64,000 nt of DNA from Trichomonas vaginalis G3 (GCF_026262505.1 NC_067203.1:3968001-4032000), one strand, 5' to 3'. Positions 40,487 to 50,111 are shown, counted from the first letter of the stretch. Translations and numbers: made by a program. Notes: a model not told the origin generated them from the sequence alone.

Positions 40487-42007
40487 TTAAATATTATTTA
40501 AATATAATGGAGTAATAAAATAAATCGGAATTTCTATTAATTTATTGTCAACTTCAACTAATGCATTGCCGTTAATATATCTAACAAATTCAGCTATTGT
40601 GTCAAATCTTCGTCTTCTTTTTGTCATTGATTTATCAGTTTTTCCATAATCGAGATGAATCAAAACTTTATCCCCTTGTTTAAAATTCATGAGCCCCGAA
40701 TTAATTTGTTCACGTTTAACATCATTCAACCTTTCCATTTGCTTTCTAATATATTCCCATTCTTTTGAAATATCATTTTTCATTTTCACTGGTTTCATGT
40801 TTATAGTTCTATGCCATGTATTATTGTAATAATATACTAACTGTTGTATGATGGAGTCATGATTTCCATCCCAGTATATCTGACCGTTAACCCCTAACGC
40901 ATCTCTAAGAGTTCTCATTACTGCATCAACTATTTTATTATGAAACGTATATGGAGAGGATGAGAAGTAAAAATTAATTTGTGGGAAATAATGAGTCATA
41001 GCTGCCTGAAATCCTTTATCACCATCACCCCTGATATTATCTACTCTTTCATGATCTAGTAAGTATTGTATAGCTCTTCTTGTTTCCTGTTCTGTTTTCC
41101 CTTTCACTGGAATGCAATATAAATATCTAGTGTTAATGTTAATGGCAAATAAATAAGTAACGTTTCCTTTTGAATATTCCAGATGATCGATTTCGTATGA
41201 ATATGGATATGGAGCAAATGAAGGGCGACTAAATTTTTCCTTTAACGGTTGAATTTTCGGGTCAATTGGTTTATTTAATATCTTGAAATCCTTTTTAAAA
41301 TCTTTTTGCTTCTTTAATGTTTGAAATGGATATAATAAAGTGAATGATGAAGGATTAACTGAAGGAGGAGGTGGTACTGTCGTTGGAGGTTTTGGTGTTG
41401 CAAGTGGTTTAATTTTATCTGCTTTGATTTTGGCTTTCATTCCCCCCTTCATTAATTCTGGATGTATTCTATTCATTTGTTTTAAATATGCTGTATATAA
41501 AGGTTTGATATACTTTCCCGCTTCGAGTTTATGTTGAAGGATGAATTCCAAAAGTTGATCTTCATTTAAAAGTCGGGCTGAATATGGTTTAACTAATGAA
41601 TCATAAATTAAAGCTTGTGCATCATTTATGGTCTGAAGGACCTGGGTGTTTTGTTCCTTTAGCTGTTGTTCCTTTGTTTTTTGCGGCTCAGGATTATATA
41701 AATTATATAATTCATCAATATCTTCTTCTGTTAATACTTTATTTTTGAAATCTTTCAATTGTTTAAGTTGTGATTTAGTTTTTCCCTTTGAATATTCATT
41801 ATTTTTAATTTTGTCTTTAATTTTAGAAATTATTTTATCATGATATTTCAAAATTTCATTTTTATAATATGGATAATAATATTCCATATCATCACCCGTT
41901 ATATTATTATTATGTTTTTGGAGATATGCTTTTAAATCATAATAATTAAGAAAATTTTGATTAAATACTAAATCATCAATTAAATTTTTTAAATCTGTGT
42001 TATCCAT
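40487..42007 (-). CDS. Polinton retroviral-type integrase
   Basis: 506 codons. Residues 1-200 are helical and charged, 200-220 are Pro-rich. A rve/DDE integrase core covers about 268-400 (YEIDHLEY, then NIRGDGDKGF, then the NKIVDAVMRTLRDALG helix and YYYNNTWHRTI). Residues 430-506 form a small beta-rich, SH3- or chromo-like end (FKQGDKVLIHLDYGK). Polinton integrases insert the element and make 6 bp duplications. A second copy lies inverted in the left arm. Confidence 0.85.
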   Translation of the reverse strand: MDNTDLKNLIDDLVFNQNFLNYYDLKAYLQKHNNNITGDDMEYYYPYYKNEILKYHDKIISKIKDKIKNNEYSKGKTKSQLKQLKDFKNKVLTEEDIDELYNLYNPEPQKTKEQQLKEQNTQVLQTINDAQALIYDSLVKPYSARLLNEDQLLEFILQHKLEAGKYIKPLYTAYLKQMNRIHPELMKGGMKAKIKADKIKPLATPKPPTTVPPPPSVNPSSFTLLYPFQTLKKQKDFKKDFKILNKPIDPKIQPLKEKFSRPSFAPYPYSYEIDHLEYSKGNVTYLFAININTRYLYCIPVKGKTEQETRRAIQYLLDHERVDNIRGDGDKGFQAAMTHYFPQINFYFSSSPYTFHNKIVDAVMRTLRDALGVNGQIYWDGNHDSIIQQLVYYYNNTWHRTINMKPVKMKNDISKEWEYIRKQMERLNDVKREQINSGLMNFKQGDKVLIHLDYGKTDKSMTKRRRRFDTIAEFVRYINGNALVEVDNKLIEIPIYFITPLYLNNI

Positions 42008-42123
42008 TTATATAAAAATAAAATCAATGTTTTAAGGGTGCCCACCTCTTTGAATCATAGTATCAAAACCATCATTAACGGTTCCTTTTGTCTCTTCTGT
42101 GGCATTTCATTAAGAATAAAATT

Positions 42124-45100
42124 TTAAATAAATGGCATACAACATCCATTTTCACAACATACAGCCTTAGCGTGTGCTCCTGTTAATGCAGTCTTACCGA
42201 TTGTTAAGCGAGTCATTGACCCATTTTTAAGTTGTAAATTAATATTCTGACCATCAAATATCACTTTATCATTTATTATATCCAAATAATTTTTAGGTGT
42301 TAATTGTTTATTTTGTCGTAAACTAACACCTTTCATTTTTTGTGCAATCTTTTTAAAATCACTTCCATCAATTGAACCGTTGAATGATGTATAACATTTA
42401 GGACATAAAGCAACCATGTTATCACCTTGTTTCTCAATTGCTAAACCCAATAATTTTTTCTCATGTGCTTTTTCTTCAGCTTTATTCTTTAATTTAGGTT
42501 TAAATTTCTCATCAAAACAGAAGAAATCAAAAGGTGCGAATTTGAAAATGTTTTTATCATAAAATTGTTTATCGGTAACAATTGCTTGAAATGCTTGAGT
42601 GTTAGGAAGATTTGGGTCGCCAGCGATTGCCCAATAAGATGAATCAGTATCACCTTCAATGAAATGAAAACGATTAACATTCAAGCATTTATACATAAAA
42701 TCATAAATGAAAACCAAATACCAGTATTTTGCGTTATCTAAAGTGAAGAATGCCTCTTGTAAACATGTATCACAGCTATAAAATCTATCTTTAAGCATCA
42801 CTTGATATGTATCTTCACCTATTTCTCTTATGTTTTTAAACTTATTTGACATACATGCAACGCGTGACTTCTGTGCATTCATTATTTTAGTCTTTGCGTA
42901 ATTTTGTGTATTCATTGCATCGTAACCATATGATCCATTAAGCGAAATCTTGCAAAATAAACTTTTTCCTTTATTTCCTTCTAATTCAGCCTTTTGTCTT
43001 TCGTTCATAAATTCTTTCGCAAATTCATTAAAACAAGTGTTTTTAGTAAATGTTAAAATTGATTGAATGTCATCAATGATAAAATTAAACCTGTCTATTA
43101 GATACCAAAGATAATAAGAAGAAAATGGTTGATATTGGTTGTGTGTTGATGCTAACTGAGTTAATTTTCTCTGTTTCTGGTCAACTGGTAAATTGTTTGA
43201 TTTCATGTAATTATACATAAAACTGCCAATTGTTTTTTCATCTGTGATAATATCTAAGTTTCTTATTATCGGTAAAAAGTTTATGTAATCATTAATGTAT
43301 TTTTCATCAATGTGACCCTTTACTTCAGCCACGAATAAAGTATTTTTCTTCTTAATTATTCCCAGTGCTTTTGCTTTCTTTGTTGCTGTATCACAAATGA
43401 TAACACCATTCAATCTTCCCGGCATATACATTTTATGGTCAGTATATTGAATGAAATCATGAGGATTAGATGAAAATGATGAAGGATATAATGAATTAAA
43501 GTCAACACCAACGAAATGAGTCATAATGTTGGTGGTGTCCTCATTTGATACAGTTTTAGTTTCTGGATTATATGAAAGTTTATTAATGTGCGTGATTCCT
43601 TTAAGATTAACACGATGTTGAACATTTGATAGACCACCAGTAATTCCATTACGGAGAATGTGATAAGCTTCAACTGAATCTAAAGTCATTGGTAAATTAT
43701 TTTTTAATGCATAATTTCTTAAATTGATTCTTAAACGTTGAACATCTTCATCTTTATTTGATTTTACGACATTGCAATAACAACCCATTAACTGACAATT
43801 TTCTTTGGTATGTGGTTTTTCATTATCTATTCTATCCAATGTTGGTTTATTTACATATGTAAACGCTTTACCACACATTTTGCATTTAGATGAAAGGATT
43901 AAATCGTGATAGTATTGATAGTCATCCATTGAAACATTGTTTTTGGTATCTCTTTTCGCCTTTTCATCTTGTTTCTTATATGAATCAATTTTATATTTCC
44001 AATACTTTTTTGTTAATTCAAAACTTGATTCCACATTTTCTTCTTCTGGATATGTTTCGTTAGGATTGAAGTTCTTATATGCTAACGCGTAACGAATCAT
44101 TGATGCATTCGATGATAAAGAAAGATTATGAAGCATGTCAATTTTATAAACAAATGTTTCTTCGATAATTTTATCAATTGGGTCAATCATAATTTCAACG
44201 TCTTTATTGCAATAATGAATAAAGTATTCTAATCTATTCTCAAAATTTTTAGCATCATTGAGATATACTTGATAATCTGAATCGGATATTGTTTCTTGTG
44301 TTAATGCTGAATAAAATGAATCTTGAGTGAATGGTTCCTTTTTATATAATTCATCTTCGTAATTCTCCCATGTGATGAATTGATAAGGGAAAAAGGATTT
44401 AACACGTGATTTATTGTTTCCGAAATCTTGAGTGAATTGGTCTAATGTTCCACCCGCTATATAATTTCTGATGTCAATAAATCTTAATTCATATGGACAG
44501 TTTGTTTTCTTTACTATGACTTGCTTAAATTGAGAAGAAGAACCCAGCATTGATTTTATCTTCCATTTTGCAGTATTTAAATCACGAAGAATTAAATTTA
44601 AATCAAACTTTCCTGAATTAAAACCAATGATATTCACTTTATTAAATTCTTCATCTAAAAGCTCTTTCATTGCTTCCTTTTGTTTCTCATTTAATGTATT
44701 CATTAATTCTTCATATTGTTCAATATTTGATTTAGCAACTAATGAACAGGTTGAAAATAAAAATTCAATCCAATCAGAGATGAACGAATCACTTGATGTT
44801 AAGCAAAAATTCCTCGTAAATGTTTTATCACGGTCTACGACCTCGCCGCTTTGCGGCTTTATTTTGACAGTTGATGATACCATAAATGGTTTTAAGTAAG
44901 CGTTCAAAGTTGCACATTCAGAAAGTTGAAGTTCTTCTTTAGTCTCTAATGTTTCGAAGTCAAAAGTAATATAATATCTTGTTGGTTTATAATATTCCTG
45001 CAAATTATGTGCTAATAGCCATTGATATATCTTCTGTTTCGTGATATGTGGTGCATATGGTTGTTGTGTGTTTTGCAATTGAACGTCTTGAATTAATCTT

Positions 45101-45504
45101 CCATTATTTTCTTTACATTTCTCACAATGTTTTAAAAATCTTCTTTGGTTTTTCCTTTCTGGATCATCACGGATAGAATATGCTTCTTCTTTGCAAACGG
45201 GGCAAATTTTATATCCTGTGAGTGCTTCAACGTCTGTAATTCTGTCAGCGTGAAGTTTTCCACATGGACTCTGTGTTAATAAAATATTTACTGTTTCAAA
45301 TTCTGGATCTATCATTATTGATTCCACTAATGGAAAGTCTACCTTGTTAATGTCTACGTCTTCTGGTTGAGGGTCACAATAATAAAAATCAATATTAACG
45401 TTTAACATTCTTGCTAACCTCTCACTTTCTGATGAAATGTCAAATCCTTCATATGCATCTATGGCTTCATTTAAGGATGGGCACTCATAGGCTCCTGACA
45501 GCAT
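42124..45504 (-). CDS. Polinton protein-primed DNA polymerase B
   Basis: 1,126 codons of family-B polymerase of the protein-primed type. Exo I FDFETLE (181-187), Exo II around NSGKFD (296-301), Exo III YCNKD (431-435), Pol A DFNSLYPSSF (668-677), Pol B K-x-S-L-N-G-S-Y-G (852-860), Pol C GDTDSS (951-956). An N-terminal CPVC...CEKC zinc-finger-like region lies at 101-130. Between exonuclease and polymerase parts sits an HNH/treble-clef-like module (CKMC at 541, LDRID at 556, CYCNVVKSN at 575). The first ten codons lie in the Kolobok insertion, so the frame as it stands does not represent the original 5' end. Confidence 0.9.
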   Translation of the reverse strand: MLSGAYECPSLNEAIDAYEGFDISSESERLARMLNVNIDFYYCDPQPEDVDINKVDFPLVESIMIDPEFETVNILLTQSPCGKLHADRITDVEALTGYKICPVCKEEAYSIRDDPERKNQRRFLKHCEKCKENNGRLIQDVQLQNTQQPYAPHITKQKIYQWLLAHNLQEYYKPTRYYITFDFETLETKEELQLSECATLNAYLKPFMVSSTVKIKPQSGEVVDRDKTFTRNFCLTSSDSFISDWIEFLFSTCSLVAKSNIEQYEELMNTLNEKQKEAMKELLDEEFNKVNIIGFNSGKFDLNLILRDLNTAKWKIKSMLGSSSQFKQVIVKKTNCPYELRFIDIRNYIAGGTLDQFTQDFGNNKSRVKSFFPYQFITWENYEDELYKKEPFTQDSFYSALTQETISDSDYQVYLNDAKNFENRLEYFIHYCNKDVEIMIDPIDKIIEETFVYKIDMLHNLSLSSNASMIRYALAYKNFNPNETYPEEENVESSFELTKKYWKYKIDSYKKQDEKAKRDTKNNVSMDDYQYYHDLILSSKCKMCGKAFTYVNKPTLDRIDNEKPHTKENCQLMGCYCNVVKSNKDEDVQRLRINLRNYALKNNLPMTLDSVEAYHILRNGITGGLSNVQHRVNLKGITHINKLSYNPETKTVSNEDTTNIMTHFVGVDFNSLYPSSFSSNPHDFIQYTDHKMYMPGRLNGVIICDTATKKAKALGIIKKKNTLFVAEVKGHIDEKYINDYINFLPIIRNLDIITDEKTIGSFMYNYMKSNNLPVDQKQRKLTQLASTHNQYQPFSSYYLWYLIDRFNFIIDDIQSILTFTKNTCFNEFAKEFMNERQKAELEGNKGKSLFCKISLNGSYGYDAMNTQNYAKTKIMNAQKSRVACMSNKFKNIREIGEDTYQVMLKDRFYSCDTCLQEAFFTLDNAKYWYLVFIYDFMYKCLNVNRFHFIEGDTDSSYWAIAGDPNLPNTQAFQAIVTDKQFYDKNIFKFAPFDFFCFDEKFKPKLKNKAEEKAHEKKLLGLAIEKQGDNMVALCPKCYTSFNGSIDGSDFKKIAQKMKGVSLRQNKQLTPKNYLDIINDKVIFDGQNINLQLKNGSMTRLTIGKTALTGAHAKAVCCENGCCMPFI

Positions 45505-47902
45505 AAAAATGTTATTATCTCACAATATAAAAGGAATCATAGGAATCTACAACTATATCTATATTGTTGGAAGACTTCTTAATGTATCATGCATATAAGT
45601 TATATCAATAACTCCATTATGTTATATGATTGTAATCATATTTTCGTTTCATGTTCAAAAACATTAAAATCATACTAACTATATGAGTATTAGATTTAGG
45701 AAGCTGATATATAGATATGATAAAATGCTAGGTTTTGTGATTAAGAATATATACTTATCTTTTAGAAAATAATACTTTTATAAAAAATTATATCTTATAT
45801 AATCTAAAAATTTTGGACAATTAAAAAACATTAATTAAAAATAGAAGGTGAAAGTGTTTATTCAAAGAAGGTGCAAGATTATGATGTTTTGAGGGTGAAA
45901 TAAATTTAATAATTATTTATGTGATTTAAGAGTAATACGATCATCGGTAGCTTGAAGACCTCTCTTTATAGCTCTTAATGCCGCAAACTTTTTTTGAACT
46001 TGCTTTGAATTTTTGAATGCTTTGATTAAATCTTTTGTTGTATCATACATTCTGAAATATCTGTTCATCATTTCTGGCATTGTTGGTAAATTTAACCTGT
46101 ATCTTATTGCTACAATCGTTTCAAACATACTTTCATTGAAATGCAATATTGTGACTGCCATCCTAATTGGCCAAGAAGCATGCCAATTAATATTTTTATT
46201 AGCAAGCATTGCTTTGATATGGTTTATCGATTCAACTACTTGAGTTGAATGAATCTTTTTTACCATATCAAAGATTTTTACGGTATCTTCGAGGAATTTT
46301 TTAAGTGTTTTTATAGCAGTTTTATTTTTTGCATATTTCCATGGTTTAATCATCTTGCATTTTTCAGGATCTGGACAAAATTTATGATTTCCGGCATAAT
46401 GTTTAGCGGAATTCAACCATAAAAACTTCTTTGTTTTAATTGACATATGTGTGTCATTGAGAAGTTGCCTAAGCCAACGCAATAAATTCTTTGAAATGCT
46501 AGATAAGATTCTGAATTCTGGCAGTTTGAGCTTTTTCTGTATATTGTTAAGAAAATGTCCAGGATCTCTGTATTCTCTGATACCTTTGAACGTATTTTTG
46601 ATTGTAGAAACAATTTTGACATCGCCATCATGCACAAAAAAATTTACACGTTTTTCATTATTCCAACGCTTCAGCATTCTTTTTAAGCCTTCAAATTCCA
46701 TTTCATTTGATTTTCCGTTGAAATTACCTTTGAAATTTTTAAAAGATTTAGATATCACTTCCCAATCTACAATTTTTTTGAGTTTCTCTTCTACAAATTG
46801 TACATAGCAAAACATTGCATTTCTTCTCTGACTCCAAGAACCGTCAAACAAAAGTCCCGAACATTTTCTCATTCGAGATTTCCAATAATTAACAGATTCT
46901 CTGGCAACTTCTATGATAACACGACCAACCTTTTCTTGGACTCGATGAAATGTAGCTTCTGACGGAACTTTGATGTTATTCAGCATGAATTGAAATTCTG
47001 ATTGGCAAAATGTAGCGCCGCTCAATAATACAGATAGCACAAATTCAACAGTGTTGACGACATATGGCTCTACCCTATTTTTCGCGCTTTGAACTAAGTT
47101 CTTTATACGCTTTGCAACTGCTTTTGTTCGCCGCGGCATGAAAAATGAAGAATAACTTGACGGTTTCTTGAACAAATGGTCGCACATTCAAATATTGTGA
47201 TGTACGATCAGGATAAAAGAATGTTGTTGCCGTGAATTTAGAAAATAGCAAAATTTCAATTTACGCAATCGAGATATAACTTGATCGTTTGAGCGATAAC
47301 CATGGCACCCATAGTATTAATGAAAGTACTCATACTTACAATTATTTTCTCCCATAGGAATATTGTTCAATATACTTCACCTATAGAGGAAATCTCGAAA
47401 TAAAATCGAATTTTTTCAAAAATTACAAAAATCAATTTTTTACAAAGATGTTCGAAAAATAACATTATATACGCATCAAATCAAAGCATTATATGGAGCA
47501 TTATAATTCTATATATGATTGTCCATCTTGCTGTTGTGCTATTTTTTTTAAACAATAATTTCATTGTTGAAATTAAATTTGCAATTTCAGTAAAAATTGC
47601 GACCCATCATTTTGAATATAATTGAATTAATACATTTATTGTAAGAATATTATATACCAAATATTAGACTTCCACATAAATCCTGGTATGATATTATAAG
47701 TATTGCAAAATTAGAAAAAATATGCTCATGATATACTAAAATTCATGTTTCAAGGTTAACTTATAAATAAAATAAGTTCGAGAAATGCATCACTAAATAT
47801 TTGAGCTTGTGCACTATAATGCTATATAATAGTCTTCACTGTTTTTAATATATTGACTTTGCTAGACTTGATTTTTTTCATCACCCTAATGAGTGCCCAT
47901 CC
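45475..47902. mobile_element. Kolobok DNA transposon inserted in the Polinton
   Basis: 14 bp terminal inverted repeats GGATGGGCACTCAT (45,475-45,488 and, inverted, 47,889-47,902) flanked on both sides by TTAA (45,471-45,474 and 47,903-47,906). TTAA duplications and 5'-GG ends fit the Kolobok superfamily. Length 2,428 bp with one intact transposase gene. No long internal repeats. It landed in the polymerase region of the Polinton and is therefore younger than it. Confidence 0.85.
45913..47187 (-). CDS. Kolobok/Mutator-like transposase, 424 aa
   Basis: Intact 424-codon frame matching the 'Mutator-like transposase' domain found in Kolobok elements: LLFDGSWSQRRN at about 115-126 (first catalytic Asp), NGKSNEMEFEGLKRML at about 157-172, FFVHDGDVKIVST (second Asp), a DPGHFLNNIQKKL helix, a C-H motif region (NHKFCPDPEKC) and QVVESINHIKA (candidate Glu). 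The N-terminus has a basic patch (PRRTKAVAKRIKN), perhaps nuclear targeting or end binding. All key elements are present and the TIRs are exact, so it may still be active. It catalyses cut-and-paste transposition into TTAA. Confidence 0.8.
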   Translation of the reverse strand: MCDHLFKKPSSYSSFFMPRRTKAVAKRIKNLVQSAKNRVEPYVVNTVEFVLSVLLSGATFCQSEFQFMLNNIKVPSEATFHRVQEKVGRVIIEVARESVNYWKSRMRKCSGLLFDGSWSQRRNAMFCYVQFVEEKLKKIVDWEVISKSFKNFKGNFNGKSNEMEFEGLKRMLKRWNNEKRVNFFVHDGDVKIVSTIKNTFKGIREYRDPGHFLNNIQKKLKLPEFRILSSISKNLLRWLRQLLNDTHMSIKTKKFLWLNSAKHYAGNHKFCPDPEKCKMIKPWKYAKNKTAIKTLKKFLEDTVKIFDMVKKIHSTQVVESINHIKAMLANKNINWHASWPIRMAVTILHFNESMFETIVAIRYRLNLPTMPEMMNRYFRMYDTTKDLIKAFKNSKQVQKKFAALRAIKRGLQATDDRITLKSHK

Positions 47903-47906
47903 TTAA

Positions 47907-48104
47907 ATAACTTCTACGAGTTTTAGGATTAACACCATCAGGAATGTTATAGAAGCGTTTAAATAACCTTCTACCTTCGGCTCTTATTTGATTATCATTC
48001 ATTTTAGCTGTTCCATTTTTATTCATTTATGTAAGAATAAAAATTAAAAAATAAATAAAAATAAAGTTTATTTTTTTAAAGTCCGAGACTCAGAGAGTCC
48101 AGGG
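47907..48104 (-). other. Polinton sequence between Kolobok and the 378-aa gene
   Basis: Continues Polinton sequence on the far side of the Kolobok insertion. It carries only a short coding-like stretch (reading RAEGRRLFKRFYN) and a TCCGAGACTCAGAGAG motif. Treated as fossil Polinton DNA. Confidence 0.5.
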
Positions 48105-49241
48105 CTAAAGTCCATAAAATGAATTAAGAACACATAAATTTTTATCATCTGCGACGTGACGAATACATTTTAATTTACTCAAGAATGCGTACCCTGATAC
48201 ATTAAATCTAATTCCTGTCTTATTTAATTTCACAACTTTGAAAAGGAATGTATGAATAGCTATAAAATGATGAGATGATGTTTTATGGGTTGCTTCCATT
48301 TTTTCTGAAATAAATGAATAAATATAATGCTTATACGTTTTCATATCTTTTATGTTCTTAATAACGAATGGTATAGACCTTTCCACTTCATCTTCCTTCG
48401 GTGCTGTTCTTTCATATGAAACATTATTGGTATCTTCAATAATGAAACCACAATCGCATAAAATTTTATATGTACCAATGGTTTCTTTTGATATTTTATC
48501 TAATAAATCAAAAACTTTATCAACACCTGTGCATTTATTTAAATAATAATTTGTGTAAATATCATGATCTTCTTTCTTAATCGTATTAGTTGCATATGTC
48601 ACGTTTTTAAGAGCTTTTTTGAATTTTTCAGAATCAAGAGGAGGTGAAAGTAATATACATGGATAATCTCCATCGTCAATAAACTGAAGCTTATGTTTAT
48701 GAATAAATTTTGTGCCTTCTTCTGAAAGTGTTTCGTCAATATCACCATCTAATAAATTTTTAGTAGATTCCAAAAAGTAATTTTTATATCTTTCCTCATG
48801 TGATTTTTGAACTTCTGATTCTGAAGCTGGGATATTCATTAAACCCTCTACTTCATTCTCAGCATTTCTCAATTCCTTAATTTTTTCATCTATTTCATTT
48901 CTTAATTGTTCCAATTTCTCAATCTCATCGTTATAATATTCATCTTGTTTAATTTTTTCTTCAAAATATTCAGGAGGTGTTTCAAGGCTCTCTGAGCCCA
49001 GGTCCTCTGGACCATAAAGAGGAATATTCTTCTGTTTTTCAACTTTTTTGGGATATAAATATCTCATTATAGCCTTTTTAGTAATTGGCCCGTTATATTT
49101 AAATTCATTCAACAATCTGGAAAACTCTTTCACATTCTGCATATATGTTGGATAAGAACCGTCTCCAAAATTTTCTAAAATATTTTCTAATTCTGAATTA
49201 GTGAACTTTAAAGATTTCAATGAATTAGTTGTTATACTCAT
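48105..49241 (-). CDS. Polinton protein of unknown function, 378 aa
   Basis: Helical N-terminus, a short coiled coil at about 95-135 (YYNDEIEKLEQLRNEIDEKIKELRNAENE), and a beta/alpha C-terminal part with two short Cys/His-containing stretches (CDCGF and CIRHVADDKNLC). No capsid, ATPase or protease signature. It is read toward the polymerase. Could be a terminal-protein or accessory factor, but I see no proof. Confidence 0.55.
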   Translation of the reverse strand: MSITTNSLKSLKFTNSELENILENFGDGSYPTYMQNVKEFSRLLNEFKYNGPITKKAIMRYLYPKKVEKQKNIPLYGPEDLGSESLETPPEYFEEKIKQDEYYNDEIEKLEQLRNEIDEKIKELRNAENEVEGLMNIPASESEVQKSHEERYKNYFLESTKNLLDGDIDETLSEEGTKFIHKHKLQFIDDGDYPCILLSPPLDSEKFKKALKNVTYATNTIKKEDHDIYTNYYLNKCTGVDKVFDLLDKISKETIGTYKILCDCGFIIEDTNNVSYERTAPKEDEVERSIPFVIKNIKDMKTYKHYIYSFISEKMEATHKTSSHHFIAIHTFLFKVVKLNKTGIRFNVSGYAFLSKLKCIRHVADDKNLCVLNSFYGL

Positions 49242-49363
49242 TTATTATAAAATAAAAAATAAAAAAAATAAATTTAACTTAGTTTTAATTTTACGTAAGA
49301 AGTTAATTTTTTAAATCTTGATTTATTCAAAAACGTAAGACATGAATTTTTAAAGTTTATTTT

Positions 49364-49954
49364 TTATTCATGAAAATAATTATTTCTAATTTCTTTTACT
49401 CTCTCGTACATACTAGATTTAAAGAATTCGGAACTTTTACCATAATCTCCTAAATGTTTTCTTATCCCTAACGTGTGCCAGTTATTATATGAAACCGAAT
49501 AAACTTTATCTTTATCTTTACATCTTTCATCACTTCCAATATATTTATATCTCAGTTTTGATTTAGCATTTTCATATTCATTAGCGTTTAATAATTCGCA
49601 GTCTTCCTTTTTAAATAAATGTTTTATGTATTCAGGATTTAATACTCTACGTTTATATGCTCCTAACTTAGTTCTAAAGGTTTTTCTACAAAATTTAGGA
49701 ATTCCATCCTCTTTAATGTCATCAATGATTTCCATTTCATTATTTTCAATTTCTTCTTCTCGTTTATGAGGTCTTTGATTATGACTCCATTGATTCCATG
49801 AAATTAAATATTCTTTATCATTATATTTATACCTCATTAGCTTATTTTGGCTTTCATATTCATTTAATAATTCACAATCTTCATTTTTAAATTGAAGTTT
49901 AACCCATTCAGGATTTAAATGATGTTTAATTAATCGCGGAATATCTGACATCAT
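49364..49954 (-). CDS. TIR-resident protein with two treble-clef-like repeats, 196 aa
   Basis: Two copies of a motif F-K-x-E-D-C-E-L-L-N-x-x-E/Y ... K-L-R/M-Y-K-Y ... I/V-S-W/Y-N-x-W, at about 10-63 and 103-170. The pattern resembles DNA-binding treble-clef/zinc-ribbon repeats common in phage and giant-virus proteins, though the metal-binding Cys pairs are not kept. Its gene lies mostly inside the terminal inverted repeat, so its 5' part is also present at the left end of the element. Function unknown; binding of element ends is a guess. Confidence 0.6.
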   Translation of the reverse strand: MMSDIPRLIKHHLNPEWVKLQFKNEDCELLNEYESQNKLMRYKYNDKEYLISWNQWSHNQRPHKREEEIENNEMEIIDDIKEDGIPKFCRKTFRTKLGAYKRRVLNPEYIKHLFKKEDCELLNANEYENAKSKLRYKYIGSDERCKDKDKVYSVSYNNWHTLGIRKHLGDYGKSSEFFKSSMYERVKEIRNNYFHE

Positions 49955-50105
49955 CTATATATAGCTTCTTTTATAAAAGATAAAAAAATAAATTATTTTA
50001 AAATTAATGTTAATTTTTTAATGATTTATAAATAAATATATTTTAATGCATCGTCTATATATAGATGTAACAAAAAAAGTCACACAACCCTTCAACATAA
50101 CTACT
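49598..50105. repeat. Polinton right terminal inverted repeat, 508 bp
   Basis: Mirror of 32,466-32,973. Ends ...CATAACTACT followed by the target duplication ATTCAA at 50,106-50,111. A TATATATAGAC/GTCTATATATA word near each end could be promoter-like. Confidence 0.9.
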
Positions 50106-50111
50106 ATTCAA
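50106..50111. repeat. Polinton target-site duplication, right
   Basis: ATTCAA, matching 32,460-32,465. It marks the host insertion site in the tail of the gene fragment to the right. Confidence 0.9.

Larger units (their letters stand above)
37976..42193. repeat. right arm of internal inverted duplication
   Basis: Mirror of 32,968-35,563; longer because its tandem array has about 14 more units. It includes the 90-residue gene, integrase and the 3' end of the polymerase gene. Confidence 0.9.
32466..50105. mobile_element. Polinton/Maverick element, 17.6 kb, young but broken
   Basis: Termini are 5'-AGTAGTTATG...CATAACTACT-3', matching the AG...CT ends of the class, with 508 bp terminal inverted repeats and ATTCAA duplications. 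Parts on the minus strand, from right to left: TIR protein, 378-residue protein, Kolobok insertion, DNA polymerase B, integrase, 90-residue protein, tandem array, primase-like protein, SF3 helicase. The left third is an inverted second copy of the array-to-polymerase-tail segment. Capsid, FtsK-like ATPase and cysteine protease were not recognised. The two TIRs and the two inverted arms agree at nearly every position compared, so the insertion is recent. It is a fossil: roughly half a dozen breaks or rearrangements, including the inverted duplication and the transposon insertion. Confidence 0.9.
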
